From positions 124,001-188,000 of the forward strand of contig NZ_JACVOZ010000004.1 of NCBI RefSeq assembly GCF_018882125.1: DNA of 64,000 bases. The letters run 5' to 3'. Shown piece after piece: positions 16,947 through 26,121 of the stretch. The position numbers were made by a program, and so were the translations under genes. Each line of letters begins with the position of its first letter. Within the stretch, counting starts at the first letter, position 1. The notes under the pieces were generated by a model that saw nothing but the letters and a program-made list of their open reading frames with translations, made no database searches and was not told where the DNA came from. The stretch is from Polynucleobacter sp. AP-Melu-500A-A1. GTDB taxonomy: Bacteria; Pseudomonadota; Gammaproteobacteria; Burkholderiales; Burkholderiaceae.

Positions 16947-17738
16947 ATGACCACAGTACCAAGTTCATTGAGTTTGCCAGTACAAAGCAAGCCCCGTAAA
17001 ACGGGTCGCACCTCCATCATCGATTATGGTCCCGATAACATGGGATGGACTGGTGAGAATGGAGTTGCAGATTTATTAGCTTGCGCAGGAAGTTATATTG
17101 ATTTTGCAAAAATTTATGCACTTAATAGTTTAATCATCCCACCACAATCGTTAAAAAGAATCGTTACCCTCTACAACAATGCTGACGTAGTTTGTTATTC
17201 CGGTGGGATTTTATTTGAGTACGCACACTGCAAAGGTGATGTAGCAGGAATGTTGAAGTTCTTAGTAGAGTTAGGGTTTGAAGCAATGGAGCTATCTGAA
17301 AACTATGTCTCCTTAAGTGCAGATGAACGTAATCGGTATTTTGATCAGTGTAAAAAAGCGGGCATATCCGTTATTTATGAATTTGGTCGCAAGAATCCTG
17401 AAACTGAAATCAGCTTAGATGAGTTGGAGTCTTTAATAACAGCGGTATTAGATCAAGGTATTGAACATATCATTCTTGAGGAGTCGGAAATCACAATGAC
17501 TGCCAAGAAGAATCCTAATGTATTAAAAGAGCTCGCCAAAAAAGAATGGTTCAAAGAGATATTTGTCGAAGCGGATCCTTTTAGATTTCCTCAGAATCAT
17601 TTGAGTCTATTTCAGGATTTTGGTACTCAAGTGAACTTAGCCAATATTGCTCCTGGGCAGGCCTTGCGTCTTGAGGGTTATCGACAGGGTATTGGTCGAG
17701 CGGTGGACTACTCCATTTTTAAGCAATTTGGTATCTAA
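16947..17738 (+). CDS. ComA-like (phosphosulfolactate synthase family) protein
   Basis: The 263-residue protein resembles phosphosulfolactate synthase (ComA), which adds sulfite to phosphoenolpyruvate in coenzyme M synthesis. The family opening KPRKTGRTSIIDYGPDN (about residues 15-31) is followed by YIDFAKIYALNSLI and a TIM-barrel pattern. Later blocks are LGFEAMELSENYVSL and the acidic strand IIEESE-like IILEESEITM. No other sulfolactate or coenzyme M gene is nearby. Instead it lies between PrpF and PrpD genes behind a Bug receptor, so a catabolic reaction is more likely than coenzyme M synthesis. I cannot tell whether it makes or breaks a C-S or C-C bond. Confidence 0.75.
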   Translation: MTTVPSSLSLPVQSKPRKTGRTSIIDYGPDNMGWTGENGVADLLACAGSYIDFAKIYALNSLIIPPQSLKRIVTLYNNADVVCYSGGILFEYAHCKGDVAGMLKFLVELGFEAMELSENYVSLSADERNRYFDQCKKAGISVIYEFGRKNPETEISLDELESLITAVLDQGIEHIILEESEITMTAKKNPNVLKELAKKEWFKEIFVEADPFRFPQNHLSLFQDFGTQVNLANIAPGQALRLEGYRQGIGRAVDYSIFKQFGI

Positions 17739-17800
17739 GTCGGGTTTGATATATAGTAGTAGTAGTTACAACAACTTAATTTGATTGCTAGGGGCGCGTG

Positions 17801-19216
17801 ATGACAATGAATACCGATACAGCTGCAGCATTAGAAGGTTTAACCTTAAAGTTTGCTGAGCTAGTTCATGCTTTGAAATATGAGGCCATCCCTGATGAGG
17901 TGACTAAGAAGGCTAAATTTATTATTCGAGATGGTTTAGGAAATCAGATTGCTGCGTCTGCTATTAGTGAGCCAGCTCGCAAGGTCATTGAGATGGTAAA
18001 AGAGTGGGGCGGTAAACCAGAAAGCACAGTAGTGGGTTATGGCTTTAAAGTCCCTGCACCAATGGCCGCTATGTGTAATGCCATGATGGGTCATGGTGTC
18101 GAACTAGATGATGCTCACGGCTCAGGCTTGATCAAAGCAGGATCAGTGATGGTTCCCTCTCTCATGGCATTAGCTGAAGCCAATAATAAGAGCGGCAAAG
18201 AAGTAGTCACTGCACTCATTGCTGGATATGAGGTTGCTATTCGGATTGCTAAAGCAATCAATCCTGGGCATAGGCAGCGCGGCTTTCACACTACGGGAAC
18301 CGTTTCCGCTATCGGTGTAGCAGCGGCTGGTGCAAAGCTCTTGGGTTGTGATGTGAATGGAATTGCATCTGCGATTGGTTTAGCAGCGATGCAGTCAGCT
18401 GGCATTCAATCCTATTTAGATGATCCATGCATGGCTAAACCGTTTAGTCCAGGGAAGTCAGCATTGAACGGCACTATGGCAGCAATCATGGTAAGTCGTG
18501 GTTTTACAGGGCCTAAGAAGGCGCTTGAGGGTCGCGAGGGATTCTTCAATGCGTACTGTGATGAAATTCGTGTCAGCGACATATTTGATGGACTTGGTCA
18601 AAATTTTGCCATTATGGAAGTAGGCTTTAAGCCACATGCTGCCTGTCGGTATGCCCATGGTCCCATTGACTTGGCGCAACAATTTTTCCATGAAGACAAT
18701 GTGCGTCTTGGGGATGTTGACTCTATCAGGGTCAATATGTGTGAGCTTTCTATTCGCCAGGCTTCGAAACCTAAGCCACCGAATTTAAATGCAGCTATGG
18801 GCAGTACACAATTTAGCGTTGCATTAGCTCTAGAGATTGGGCGTAATGGATTGCGTGAGTATTGGGATGGATTTAAGAATCAAACAATTCATGATGCCTC
18901 CTCTACACAAACTACCTTAATCTGTGAGCCTGCCTATGGTGTTACTGGTAGACAGGCTGCGGTTGAGTTAACCCTGAAAGATGGAAGAGTCTTGCGTCGT
19001 GAGCAGCCTGAACCAAAAGGAGAGCCTGCTAACCCCCTCACTGATCAAGAATTGTCTGACAAATTTACTGGCTTAGTAAAAATGGTGAAGGGTGCTGGAA
19101 ATTTAGGCCCTGCTCTTTCAGAGAAACTCATGAATCTAGAAAACCAAGCTTCAGTAAAAGAGATCATCGCTAGCCTCAAAGCGCAAGATGAGATCCCTGT
19201 ATTGGCAGAAGCTTGA
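17801..19216 (+). CDS. MmgE/PrpD family dehydratase
   Basis: The 471-residue protein belongs to the MmgE/PrpD family, which contains 2-methylcitrate dehydratase, cis-aconitate decarboxylase and similar cofactor-free lyases. Typical blocks are MGHGVELDDAHGSG, HTTGTVSAIGVAAAGAKLLG and FKPHAACRYAHGPID. There is no iron-sulfur cluster motif, as expected for the family. ATG 17801 is chosen with AGGGG six bases upstream; GTG 17798 and ATG 17807 are alternatives. It follows the ComA-like gene by about 60 bases and its stop nearly meets the FAD dehydrogenase. The substrate is probably the product or precursor of the PrpF isomerase step. Confidence 0.9.
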   Translation: MTMNTDTAAALEGLTLKFAELVHALKYEAIPDEVTKKAKFIIRDGLGNQIAASAISEPARKVIEMVKEWGGKPESTVVGYGFKVPAPMAAMCNAMMGHGVELDDAHGSGLIKAGSVMVPSLMALAEANNKSGKEVVTALIAGYEVAIRIAKAINPGHRQRGFHTTGTVSAIGVAAAGAKLLGCDVNGIASAIGLAAMQSAGIQSYLDDPCMAKPFSPGKSALNGTMAAIMVSRGFTGPKKALEGREGFFNAYCDEIRVSDIFDGLGQNFAIMEVGFKPHAACRYAHGPIDLAQQFFHEDNVRLGDVDSIRVNMCELSIRQASKPKPPNLNAAMGSTQFSVALALEIGRNGLREYWDGFKNQTIHDASSTQTTLICEPAYGVTGRQAAVELTLKDGRVLRREQPEPKGEPANPLTDQELSDKFTGLVKMVKGAGNLGPALSEKLMNLENQASVKEIIASLKAQDEIPVLAEA

Positions 19217-19230
19217 TCGAGGCTGGAAAG

Positions 19231-20727
19231 ATGGAAAGTCAATTCGGTAGTCCGGATGTGATTGTGGTTGGTGCTGGAAATGCTGCTGCATGCGCAGCAT
19301 TGGCAGCGCGTGAGCATGGTGCTTCAGTCATCATGCTTGAATCTGCTCCCTTAGAGGAGGCGGGTGGCAATAGTCGTTATACGGCTGGAGCAATGCGCGT
19401 GGTTTTTAATGGCCCAGAGGATTTAAAGCAAATCATTCCTGATTTAACGGATGAAGAGATTGCTAGCGCAGATTTCGGCTCTTACACCATAGAGCAGTTT
19501 TATGATGATATGGGACGCTTAACTGAATATAAGACAGACCCAGATTTAGCTGAAATTCTCATTACTAAGAGTTTGGAAACTTTAATTTGGATGCGTAAGA
19601 AAGGTGTCAAGTTTCAAGCAAGTTTTGGTAGGCAAGCTCACAAGATCGATGGAAAGTTTAAATTTTTCGGTGGATTAGCTTGCGAAACATGGGGTGGAGG
19701 AGAGGGTTTAGTAGAACTGGAACATAAGGCCGCAATCAGAGACGGCATACAGATATTTTATGAAACACCTGTCATTGATTTATTAGAAGGTGATGATGGC
19801 ATTATTGGCGTAAAGGTTCGTATTGGTAATAAAAAGGTAGATATTCACTGTAAGGCTGTGATTCTCGCTTCCGGTGGATTTGAGAGTAACGCAGAGATGC
19901 GAGCAAGATATTTAGGCCCTAACTGGGATTTAGCAAAAGTTAGAGGTACCCGCTTTAATACTGGTGGCGGTATTAACATGGCACTGAAGGCCGGCGCGAT
20001 GCCATATGGCCAATGGTCTGGTTGTCACTCTGTATCCTGGGATATGAATGCTCCTCCGTTTGGGGATCTTGTTGTTGGAGATAGTTACCAAAAACACAGC
20101 TACCCACATGGGATCATGATTAATGCACGGGGCGAACGCTTTGTAGATGAAGGCGCTGATATTCGTAACTATACGTATGCAAAATATGGGAAAGTCGTAC
20201 TAGAACAGCCGAACATGTTTGCTTGGCAGGTTTTCGATGCAAAAATCAGTCCCAAACTTCGTGACGAATATAGGATTCGTCAGGTTACTAAAGTTCAAGC
20301 GAATACTATTGAAGAGTTGGCAGAAAAGTTAGAGGGTGTTGATCCCAAGGCTTTTATTGAGACTGTTAAAGAATTCAATCAATCAGTGATGACCGATGTG
20401 CCCTTGAATCTAGCAGTCAAAGATGGCCGTGGTACTAAGGGCTTATCCATACCGAAATCCAATTGGGCAAATACGCTCGATACTCCACCCTATGAAGCTT
20501 ATGGGGTAACTTGTGGAGTGACTTTTACATTTGGCGGTGTGAAGATTAATAATCATGGCCAAGTCGAAAATGAGGCTGGCAAACCCATTCCAGGCTTATA
20601 TGCTGCAGGAGAAATGGTGGGCGGATTGTTTTATTACAACTACCCTGGAGGTACAGGACTGACTTCAGGAGCCGTATTTGGCAAGCTAGCAGGGGATTCT
20701 GCTGGACTTGCTGTAACCCAGAATTAA
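19231..20727 (+). CDS. TcuA-like FAD-dependent dehydrogenase
   Basis: The 498-residue flavoprotein closely resembles tricarballylate dehydrogenase TcuA, which oxidises tricarballylate to cis-aconitate, and more broadly the fumarate reductase flavoproteins. The FAD motif VVGAGNAAACAALAA lies at 12-26. EEAGGNSRYTAGAMR is characteristic, and the C-terminus has GLYAAGEMVGGLFYYNYPGG. ATG 19231 is preferred over TTG 19213, which overlaps the PrpD stop, because GAGG precedes the ATG at good spacing. No TcuB electron-transfer partner is found next to it. With PrpF and PrpD homologues, it suggests a route from a saturated tricarboxylate to an aconitate-like intermediate. Confidence 0.8.
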   Translation: MESQFGSPDVIVVGAGNAAACAALAAREHGASVIMLESAPLEEAGGNSRYTAGAMRVVFNGPEDLKQIIPDLTDEEIASADFGSYTIEQFYDDMGRLTEYKTDPDLAEILITKSLETLIWMRKKGVKFQASFGRQAHKIDGKFKFFGGLACETWGGGEGLVELEHKAAIRDGIQIFYETPVIDLLEGDDGIIGVKVRIGNKKVDIHCKAVILASGGFESNAEMRARYLGPNWDLAKVRGTRFNTGGGINMALKAGAMPYGQWSGCHSVSWDMNAPPFGDLVVGDSYQKHSYPHGIMINARGERFVDEGADIRNYTYAKYGKVVLEQPNMFAWQVFDAKISPKLRDEYRIRQVTKVQANTIEELAEKLEGVDPKAFIETVKEFNQSVMTDVPLNLAVKDGRGTKGLSIPKSNWANTLDTPPYEAYGVTCGVTFTFGGVKINNHGQVENEAGKPIPGLYAAGEMVGGLFYYNYPGGTGLTSGAVFGKLAGDSAGLAVTQN

Positions 20728-20733
20728 GCTTGC

Positions 20734-21624
20734 TTACTTAGTTTTGGTCTTTACTGCTGGCTTCGTTTTCTGAATGCGTTGCTTAAGATCAATGACTTGA
20801 TCTTTTGGCAGATAGTTTTTTCGCAATTCAAAAAGTCCTGGGTGAAACTTCTCTTCTAGCAGGTGGCTAAAGTGTTTAAAAATCTCCGCTAAATAAATTT
20901 CATGACGAATGAGGCTATCTGCTAGATTCACAATGGGTTCGCTTTGTGTAAACGCGCCAGTATGCTCTTTCATATTGACAATCAACGCTTCTTTAAAATC
21001 AATCGAGAGTGTGATGAGATGTCTTCCTAGTCCAACAACTGTGCCATCGCCTTCATGAGCAAATACGCTGCAATTTTTTGAGAAATTGAACTCTTTTATT
21101 TGATTGGCATCTCCAAATAAAATAAACAGTAATGAAACCCCTCTTTTGGAAGCAAGTTTTAGCTCATCAAGATGCGGAAGTAGCTCTTCAAAGTGTGCCT
21201 TGATCCAAATGTGAGATTTCGCAGCTAGGATTAATTGACTTATCTTCAAGCGGGCCTCATCAGGCCCATCAATATTCCAAACGTAATGGATTTTCTCTTC
21301 AGGCTGTAATTTTTCAAGTCCCATCTCAAGGGCTGAGCAGCGGTCCTGCACTGCCTTAGAAATTCTGCTAAAGAGAGTGGATGGACTTACTGGAACAAAG
21401 CGGACCGGCTCTAGACTAACCCTTTGGACGGCTTGTTTCTTTTCTAGGCTATCTAAGGCGCTATAGACGTTTGGCCTTGGAAGCGCATTATTTTTACTGA
21501 TCTCATAAGCAGTTACAGGCGAGTTTTGAAGTAGAGAGATATATATCTTTGCCTCATAGTCGGTAAAGCCTAGCTCTTGTAGCTCTTTTGAAAATTTAGT
21601 AACGGTTTTTGTTGATAAATGCAT
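20734..21624 (-). CDS. TrmB-type transcriptional regulator
   Basis: The 296-residue protein has an N-terminal winged helix (residues 12-75; LGFTDYEAKIYISLLQ and ALPRPNVYSALDSLEKK) of the TrmB family, followed by a C-terminal domain with the PLD-like arrangement seen in TrmB regulators. TrmB proteins are common in archaea and usually respond to sugars or other metabolites; bacterial members are scattered. It converges on the TcuA-like gene with only six bases between the stops and is divergent from the amidase at 21859, so it may control the amidase block, itself, or the flanking catabolic genes. The effector is unknown. Confidence 0.82.
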   Translation of the reverse strand: MHLSTKTVTKFSKELQELGFTDYEAKIYISLLQNSPVTAYEISKNNALPRPNVYSALDSLEKKQAVQRVSLEPVRFVPVSPSTLFSRISKAVQDRCSALEMGLEKLQPEEKIHYVWNIDGPDEARLKISQLILAAKSHIWIKAHFEELLPHLDELKLASKRGVSLLFILFGDANQIKEFNFSKNCSVFAHEGDGTVVGLGRHLITLSIDFKEALIVNMKEHTGAFTQSEPIVNLADSLIRHEIYLAEIFKHFSHLLEEKFHPGLFELRKNYLPKDQVIDLKQRIQKTKPAVKTKTK

Positions 21625-21858
21625 CAGGTGATTTTATAACGGAAGCCTAAACTCGGTAATCACTTTGATAAAAGAACAGCTAACTTCTGCCGGATCCAGT
21701 AATAGGTTAAACCCTCATATTTTGTCTTTACTAGAAGTTATTCAGAGGTCAAATGGATCGGGAAATATGTTGTATTGCACCAATACCATCGGCAAATTAG
21801 TCGCCTATACTATAAAAAAATAATAGTAAAAAATAATAAAAATTGAGACAGATTAAAA
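21625..21858. promoter_or_regulatory. Divergent control region with inverted repeat, regulator and amidase
   Basis: This region lies between the divergent TrmB-type regulator and the amidase. A six-base inverted repeat, TACTAT-N9-ATAGTA (21808-21828), overlaps a TATACT-like -10 element and lies 30 bases before the amidase start. It could be the operator of the adjacent regulator, by position only. The rest is AT-rich with no other clear signal. Confidence 0.35.
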
Positions 21859-23280
21859 ATGCAAAACGACGATTTATGCTTTCTATCAGCAACTGAACAA
21901 GCTGAGTTAATTCGTACTCAGAAAATTTCTGCAGTACAACTGATTCGCGCGCATCTCGATCAAATCGAGCGTTTTAATCCTGTCCTGAATGCGATTGTTA
22001 CCTTAACGGCAGAGTCAGCTATGGCTGAAGCTGTGCTAGCGGATAAAAAAACTGCCAGCAATGAACCTTTGGGTGTATTACATGGCTTACCTGTAGCGCA
22101 TAAGGATTTATTTTTAACCAAAGGCGTTCGAACGACTTTTGGCTCCTTAGCCTTTAAAGACTTTGTGCCAGAAGTTGACTCATTGCCTGTTGAGCGCCTC
22201 AAACAAGCGGGTGCGATCAGTTTAGGTAAAACCAATACCCCTGAATTTGGTGCTGGTAGTCAAACATTTAATGCAGTATTTGGATCAACCCCCAATCCAT
22301 ATGATCTGAGCAAAACCTGCGGTGGCTCTTCGGGTGGAGGTGCCGTTGCTTTAGCGAGCGGCATGATTGCGATTGCAGATGGTACTGATTTGGGTGGTTC
22401 ATTGCGCAACCCCGCTAGCTTTTGTAACCTCGTTGGTATCAGGCCTTCGGCAGGAAGAGTGCCATCATGGCCCGATTCTTTAGCTTGGTATCCTTTTAGT
22501 GTTCCGGGCCCTATGGCGCGTACGGTTCAAGATCTTGCTTTAGCAATGGCTGCGATGGCGGGTCCCGATGATCGCTCTCCCATTTCTTTAGAGGCACCAG
22601 GGGAGATGTTTTTGAATCCCTTGTCTCGATCTTTTAAGGGCTGCAAGATAGCCTTTAGTGCTAACTTAGGTGGATTGCCAGTCGAGCCAGAAGTAGCCAA
22701 GGTGGTTGAATCTACTCGAGCCGTTTTTCAGGATCTAGGTTGTGAGGTGATTAATGATGAACCAAATATTTCTGAAGCAGACGAAATTTTTATGCTTTGG
22801 CGTGCATGGAGAACTGAGTTAAGTATTACCCCTTTACTAAAAGACCATCGCGCCAATATTAAAGCGACGGTGATCTGGAACGCTGAGCAAGGTTTATCGA
22901 TTACAGGCCCACAATTAGTCCGTGCCGAAGCCAAGCGCACTGAGCTCTATCACCGCATGCGGGAGTTCTTCAAAAAATATGACTTCCTGGTGCTTCCAGT
23001 TTCTCAAGTTGCCCCATTCTCCATTGATCAAGAATATCCCACGCAAATTAATGGGGTAAAAATGGATACCTATATTGATTGGCAGAAGTCTGCTTATCAC
23101 ATTAGTGCCATGGGTAACCCGGCAATCTCAGTACCGGCAGGCTTCACAAGCGATAACTTACCGGTAGGTATACAGATCGTCGGACGGCATCGTGATGATT
23201 TTGGAATTTTGCAGTTAGCTTATGCCTTTGAACAAAAAACCCATTTTGCTCAAAGACGTCCGCCAATGTGTAGTGCGTAG
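21859..23280 (+). CDS. Amidase signature family hydrolase
   Basis: The 473-residue protein is a complete amidase-signature enzyme, hydrolysing an amide to acid and ammonia through a Ser-cisSer-Lys triad. The triad is visible as Lys82 (VAHKDLF), Ser157 (GGSSGGG) and Ser181 (DLGGSLRNP), with the normal 24-residue spacing between the serines. No signal peptide is seen, so it works in the cytoplasm. It is 63 bases upstream of a Bug receptor and divergent from a TrmB regulator. A reasonable role is releasing a carboxylic acid that then enters the CoA-dependent steps encoded downstream. It lacks GatB or GatC partners and is not the tRNA amidotransferase. Confidence 0.92.
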   Translation: MQNDDLCFLSATEQAELIRTQKISAVQLIRAHLDQIERFNPVLNAIVTLTAESAMAEAVLADKKTASNEPLGVLHGLPVAHKDLFLTKGVRTTFGSLAFKDFVPEVDSLPVERLKQAGAISLGKTNTPEFGAGSQTFNAVFGSTPNPYDLSKTCGGSSGGGAVALASGMIAIADGTDLGGSLRNPASFCNLVGIRPSAGRVPSWPDSLAWYPFSVPGPMARTVQDLALAMAAMAGPDDRSPISLEAPGEMFLNPLSRSFKGCKIAFSANLGGLPVEPEVAKVVESTRAVFQDLGCEVINDEPNISEADEIFMLWRAWRTELSITPLLKDHRANIKATVIWNAEQGLSITGPQLVRAEAKRTELYHRMREFFKKYDFLVLPVSQVAPFSIDQEYPTQINGVKMDTYIDWQKSAYHISAMGNPAISVPAGFTSDNLPVGIQIVGRHRDDFGILQLAYAFEQKTHFAQRRPPMCSA

Positions 23281-23343
23281 TACACAGGTTTAAATTCATT
23301 TCTGAATGCAACAAACTTTAGTAATGCAAAGGAGTATTAAAAA

Positions 23344-24312
23344 ATGTTGAGATTCTCCCGTGTCTTTTTGGCCTTCTTGAGTACCACCCTAATTGTTGCT
23401 GGTACTGCTACAGCGGCGCCTTATCCCGAGAAGCCGATTAAATTAATCGTTGCTTGGTCGCCAGGTGGCACTACCGATATCTTGGCGCGCATCATTGCGC
23501 AAGGTTTATCTGAAAAGTTAGGGCAAACCGTACTCGTTGAAAATAAGCCAGGCGGTGGAAACAATATCGGTACTGAATACGTGATTCGTTCAGCGCCAGA
23601 TGGCTATACCCTCAATATGACCAATCCAGCCAATGCTATTAATGCCTCTTTGTATAAAGGGCTGTCCTTTAATTTTATTAACGATACTGTTCCGGTTGCT
23701 GGCGTAGTACGGACTCCCAATGTGATGGTGGTAACTGCTGCTTTGCCAGTGAAGAACGTTGATGAGTTTATTGCCTACTGCAAAGCCAATCCAACTAAGG
23801 TGAATATGGCTTCATCGGGTAGTGGATCTTCTATACATTTGTCTGGTGAATTATTTAAGATCATGACGGGTTGCAAGATGGCCCATATCCCTTATAAAGG
23901 AGCGGGACCTGCCTTAAATGACTTAATTGCAGGACAAGTACAAGTCATGTTCGATAACTTGCCATCGTCATCTGGCTTTATTAAGGATGGCCGTATTCGT
24001 GCTTTGGCAGTCACAACGTCAACGCGTGAAGCATCATTGCCAGGCGTCCCAACAGTTGCCGAGACAGTTCCTGGATTTGAAGCAAGTGCTTGGTTTGGGG
24101 TGAGTGCCCCTAAAGGGACGCCGCGTGAGATTGTGGAAAAACTGAATGTGGCGGTTAATCAATTACTCGCCGATCCAAAAATTCAGAAACGTTTATCTGA
24201 ACTCGGCGGAACTCCAATTCCTGGCACTCCTGAAGATTTTGGCAAGCTGATTTCTAACGACACCCAAAAATGGGAAAAGGTTGTGAAAACTTCAGGCGCG
24301 ACAGTCGATTAG
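23344..24312 (+). CDS. TTT-type (Bug family) periplasmic receptor
   Basis: A 322-residue Bug receptor with a signal peptide ending near ATAAP. Loops are AWSPGGTTDILAR, NKPGGGNNIGTEY, MASSGSGSSIHLSGELF and IPYKGAGPAL. The first loop starts AWS rather than VPF/VPY, a variation also expected to alter ligand contacts. AAAGGAG lies upstream of the ATG. It is placed between the amidase and a short-chain dehydrogenase on the same strand, suggesting that the transported ligand is an amide, an acid or a hydroxy acid handled by those enzymes. Confidence 0.92.
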   Translation: MLRFSRVFLAFLSTTLIVAGTATAAPYPEKPIKLIVAWSPGGTTDILARIIAQGLSEKLGQTVLVENKPGGGNNIGTEYVIRSAPDGYTLNMTNPANAINASLYKGLSFNFINDTVPVAGVVRTPNVMVVTAALPVKNVDEFIAYCKANPTKVNMASSGSGSSIHLSGELFKIMTGCKMAHIPYKGAGPALNDLIAGQVQVMFDNLPSSSGFIKDGRIRALAVTTSTREASLPGVPTVAETVPGFEASAWFGVSAPKGTPREIVEKLNVAVNQLLADPKIQKRLSELGGTPIPGTPEDFGKLISNDTQKWEKVVKTSGATVD

Positions 24313-24356
24313 TACGTCACTATTTAATAGAATAAATGATTTAAAGTATCGTTTCC

Positions 24357-25085
24357 GTGAACAAGAAAAATGTATTGATTACTGGTGCTGGCCGTGGCAT
24401 AGGTAGAGCCATTGCAACGCGCTTGACGCATGATGGTTATCGCGTGATTAATCTAGATAAGTCGGCGCCATCTAGCTTATTAGATGGTGAAGAATTTCAT
24501 TGTATTGATGTTACCGATAGCAAAGCCCTTGGCCAGCTGATCCAAGAGATTACTAGTCGTATCGAGGTAGTTCGGCTGGTCAATAACGCGGGCATGATAA
24601 AACCCGGTGCGCTCGAGGATGTGACCGAGAAAGACTTTGATGCTGTTTACGCTCTTAATCTAAAAGCGCCAATGCTAGTAGCGCAGTGTTTACTGCCGCA
24701 TATGCGTAAAGCCAATTTTGGAAGAATCGTCAATATTGCTAGCCGTGCAGCGCTTGGTAAGGAGGAGCGGACATCTTATGCCGCTACCAAGGCGGGCATT
24801 ATTGGAATGACCAGAACTTGGGCGCTGGAGTTAGCGCAATTTGGTATCACCGTAAATGCCATAGGCCCAGGCCCAATCGCAACTGAGCTATTTACTTCAG
24901 GCAATCCTCCTGGAGCGCCAAAAACTATCAAGATTATCGAGAGCATTCCGGTAAAAAGAATGGGGCAGCCAGAAGATATTGCGCATGCTGCCGCTTATCT
25001 CATGGATGATCGTGCAGGCTTTGTTACGGGGCAAACACTCTATGTTTGTGGCGGTATGACGGTGGGTTTGAGTAACGCCAGTTAA
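24357..25085 (+). CDS. Short-chain dehydrogenase/reductase
   Basis: The 242-residue protein is a classical SDR of the FabG type. The cofactor motif TGAGRGIG is at residues 9-16, NNAG at 76-79, and the catalytic Ser129, Tyr141 and Lys145 (YAATK) are all present. An acidic residue at the end of the second strand (LDKS) suggests NAD rather than NADP. The start is GTG 24357; no in-frame ATG is available nearby. It probably interconverts a hydroxy and an oxo group on the acid or CoA ester of this block. It lies 44 bases after the Bug receptor. Confidence 0.92.
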   Translation: MNKKNVLITGAGRGIGRAIATRLTHDGYRVINLDKSAPSSLLDGEEFHCIDVTDSKALGQLIQEITSRIEVVRLVNNAGMIKPGALEDVTEKDFDAVYALNLKAPMLVAQCLLPHMRKANFGRIVNIASRAALGKEERTSYAATKAGIIGMTRTWALELAQFGITVNAIGPGPIATELFTSGNPPGAPKTIKIIESIPVKRMGQPEDIAHAAAYLMDDRAGFVTGQTLYVCGGMTVGLSNAS

Positions 25086-25228
25086 GTAAATCTGCAGTTC
25101 TCCTGACACCAACTTATCCGTACATTTAAATAAACCCTAGGCTAATTTTTTTTGGGTATTATTTACACAGAAGAATCAATTTCTTGATATTTATTGATAA
25201 AAGATTTATTTAAAAATACAACGGAGAC

Positions 25229-26110
25229 ATGATGAGCATCAAGCCAGAAAAGCCTTACAAGGATATTCTTTTTGAAGTTAAAGATCAGGTAGCATGGATC
25301 ACCATTAATCGCCCAAGAGTGTTAAATGCTTTTAGAGAGCAAACCTTAGATGAGATGATTGATGCGGTTAAGTTGACCAGAGAAGATCCTTCTATTGCCT
25401 GTATCGTTTTTACCGGGGCAGGCGATAAGGCCTTTTCAGCCGGTGGTGACTTTTATGCGATGAAGCGCCTCACCTTTACCAATGGATCGATGTGGAATGA
25501 TCGGATGTTGGGTTTAGCAATGGCTATTCGGGGTGTTCCAATTCCTGCAATTGCGATGGTTAATGGTTGGTGTGTTGGTGGTGGTCATGAGCTGGCACTA
25601 TGGTGTGACTTGGTCATTGGCTCAGAAAAATCAGTCTTTGGTCAAACTGGTGCAAAAGTAGGTGCTTGCCCAACAGTAGGTGCGACCCAATATCTGCCAC
25701 GCATTGTTGGCGAACGTATCGCCCGCGAAATGATTTTCTTGGCAAAACGCTTTGATGCAAAAGATGCTGAAAGAATTGGCCTCATTAATAAGTGCGTACC
25801 AGAGGCAGATTTGCTAGCTGAAACATTGGCTTGGTGCGAAAGTATTAAGAGTAATAGTTCGCAAACGATTCGTATGACTAAGAAGAGCTTGAACTTTGAA
25901 TCAGATCAACTGTATGCTTCATGGCAGCATGGTATGGAATTACTGGCTTATGTTTGGGGTTCAGAAGAAAGTCTTGAGGGTATGAATGCCTTCCTCGAAG
26001 GTCGTAAACCAGACTTCCAACAATTTAGAATGAAGAACAAAGCTGCCCTCGAAGATTACATGGATGGATTTAGAAAGAATTTGAACGCACCGCCTGATAT
26101 GCGGGACTAA
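25229..26110 (+). CDS. MenB/BadI-like crotonase family enzyme
   Basis: The 293-residue crotonase resembles the naphthoate synthase (MenB) and 2-ketocyclohexanecarboxyl-CoA hydrolase (BadI) branch more than enoyl-CoA hydratase. The N-terminal RPRVLNAFREQTLDEM and GAGDKAFSAGGDF blocks and the FGQTGAKVG segment (137-145) follow that branch. The second glutamate of true hydratases (in PE of FGQPE) is replaced, as in MenB and BadI. The remaining glutamate is in GHELALWCD. These relatives open or close rings by retro-Claisen or Claisen chemistry. It has AACGGAGA before the start and is followed 11 bases later by a CoA-transferase, suggesting CoA-dependent breakdown of a cyclic or branched acid. Confidence 0.8.
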   Translation: MMSIKPEKPYKDILFEVKDQVAWITINRPRVLNAFREQTLDEMIDAVKLTREDPSIACIVFTGAGDKAFSAGGDFYAMKRLTFTNGSMWNDRMLGLAMAIRGVPIPAIAMVNGWCVGGGHELALWCDLVIGSEKSVFGQTGAKVGACPTVGATQYLPRIVGERIAREMIFLAKRFDAKDAERIGLINKCVPEADLLAETLAWCESIKSNSSQTIRMTKKSLNFESDQLYASWQHGMELLAYVWGSEESLEGMNAFLEGRKPDFQQFRMKNKAALEDYMDGFRKNLNAPPDMRD

Positions 26111-26121
26111 AGGTCAGCATC

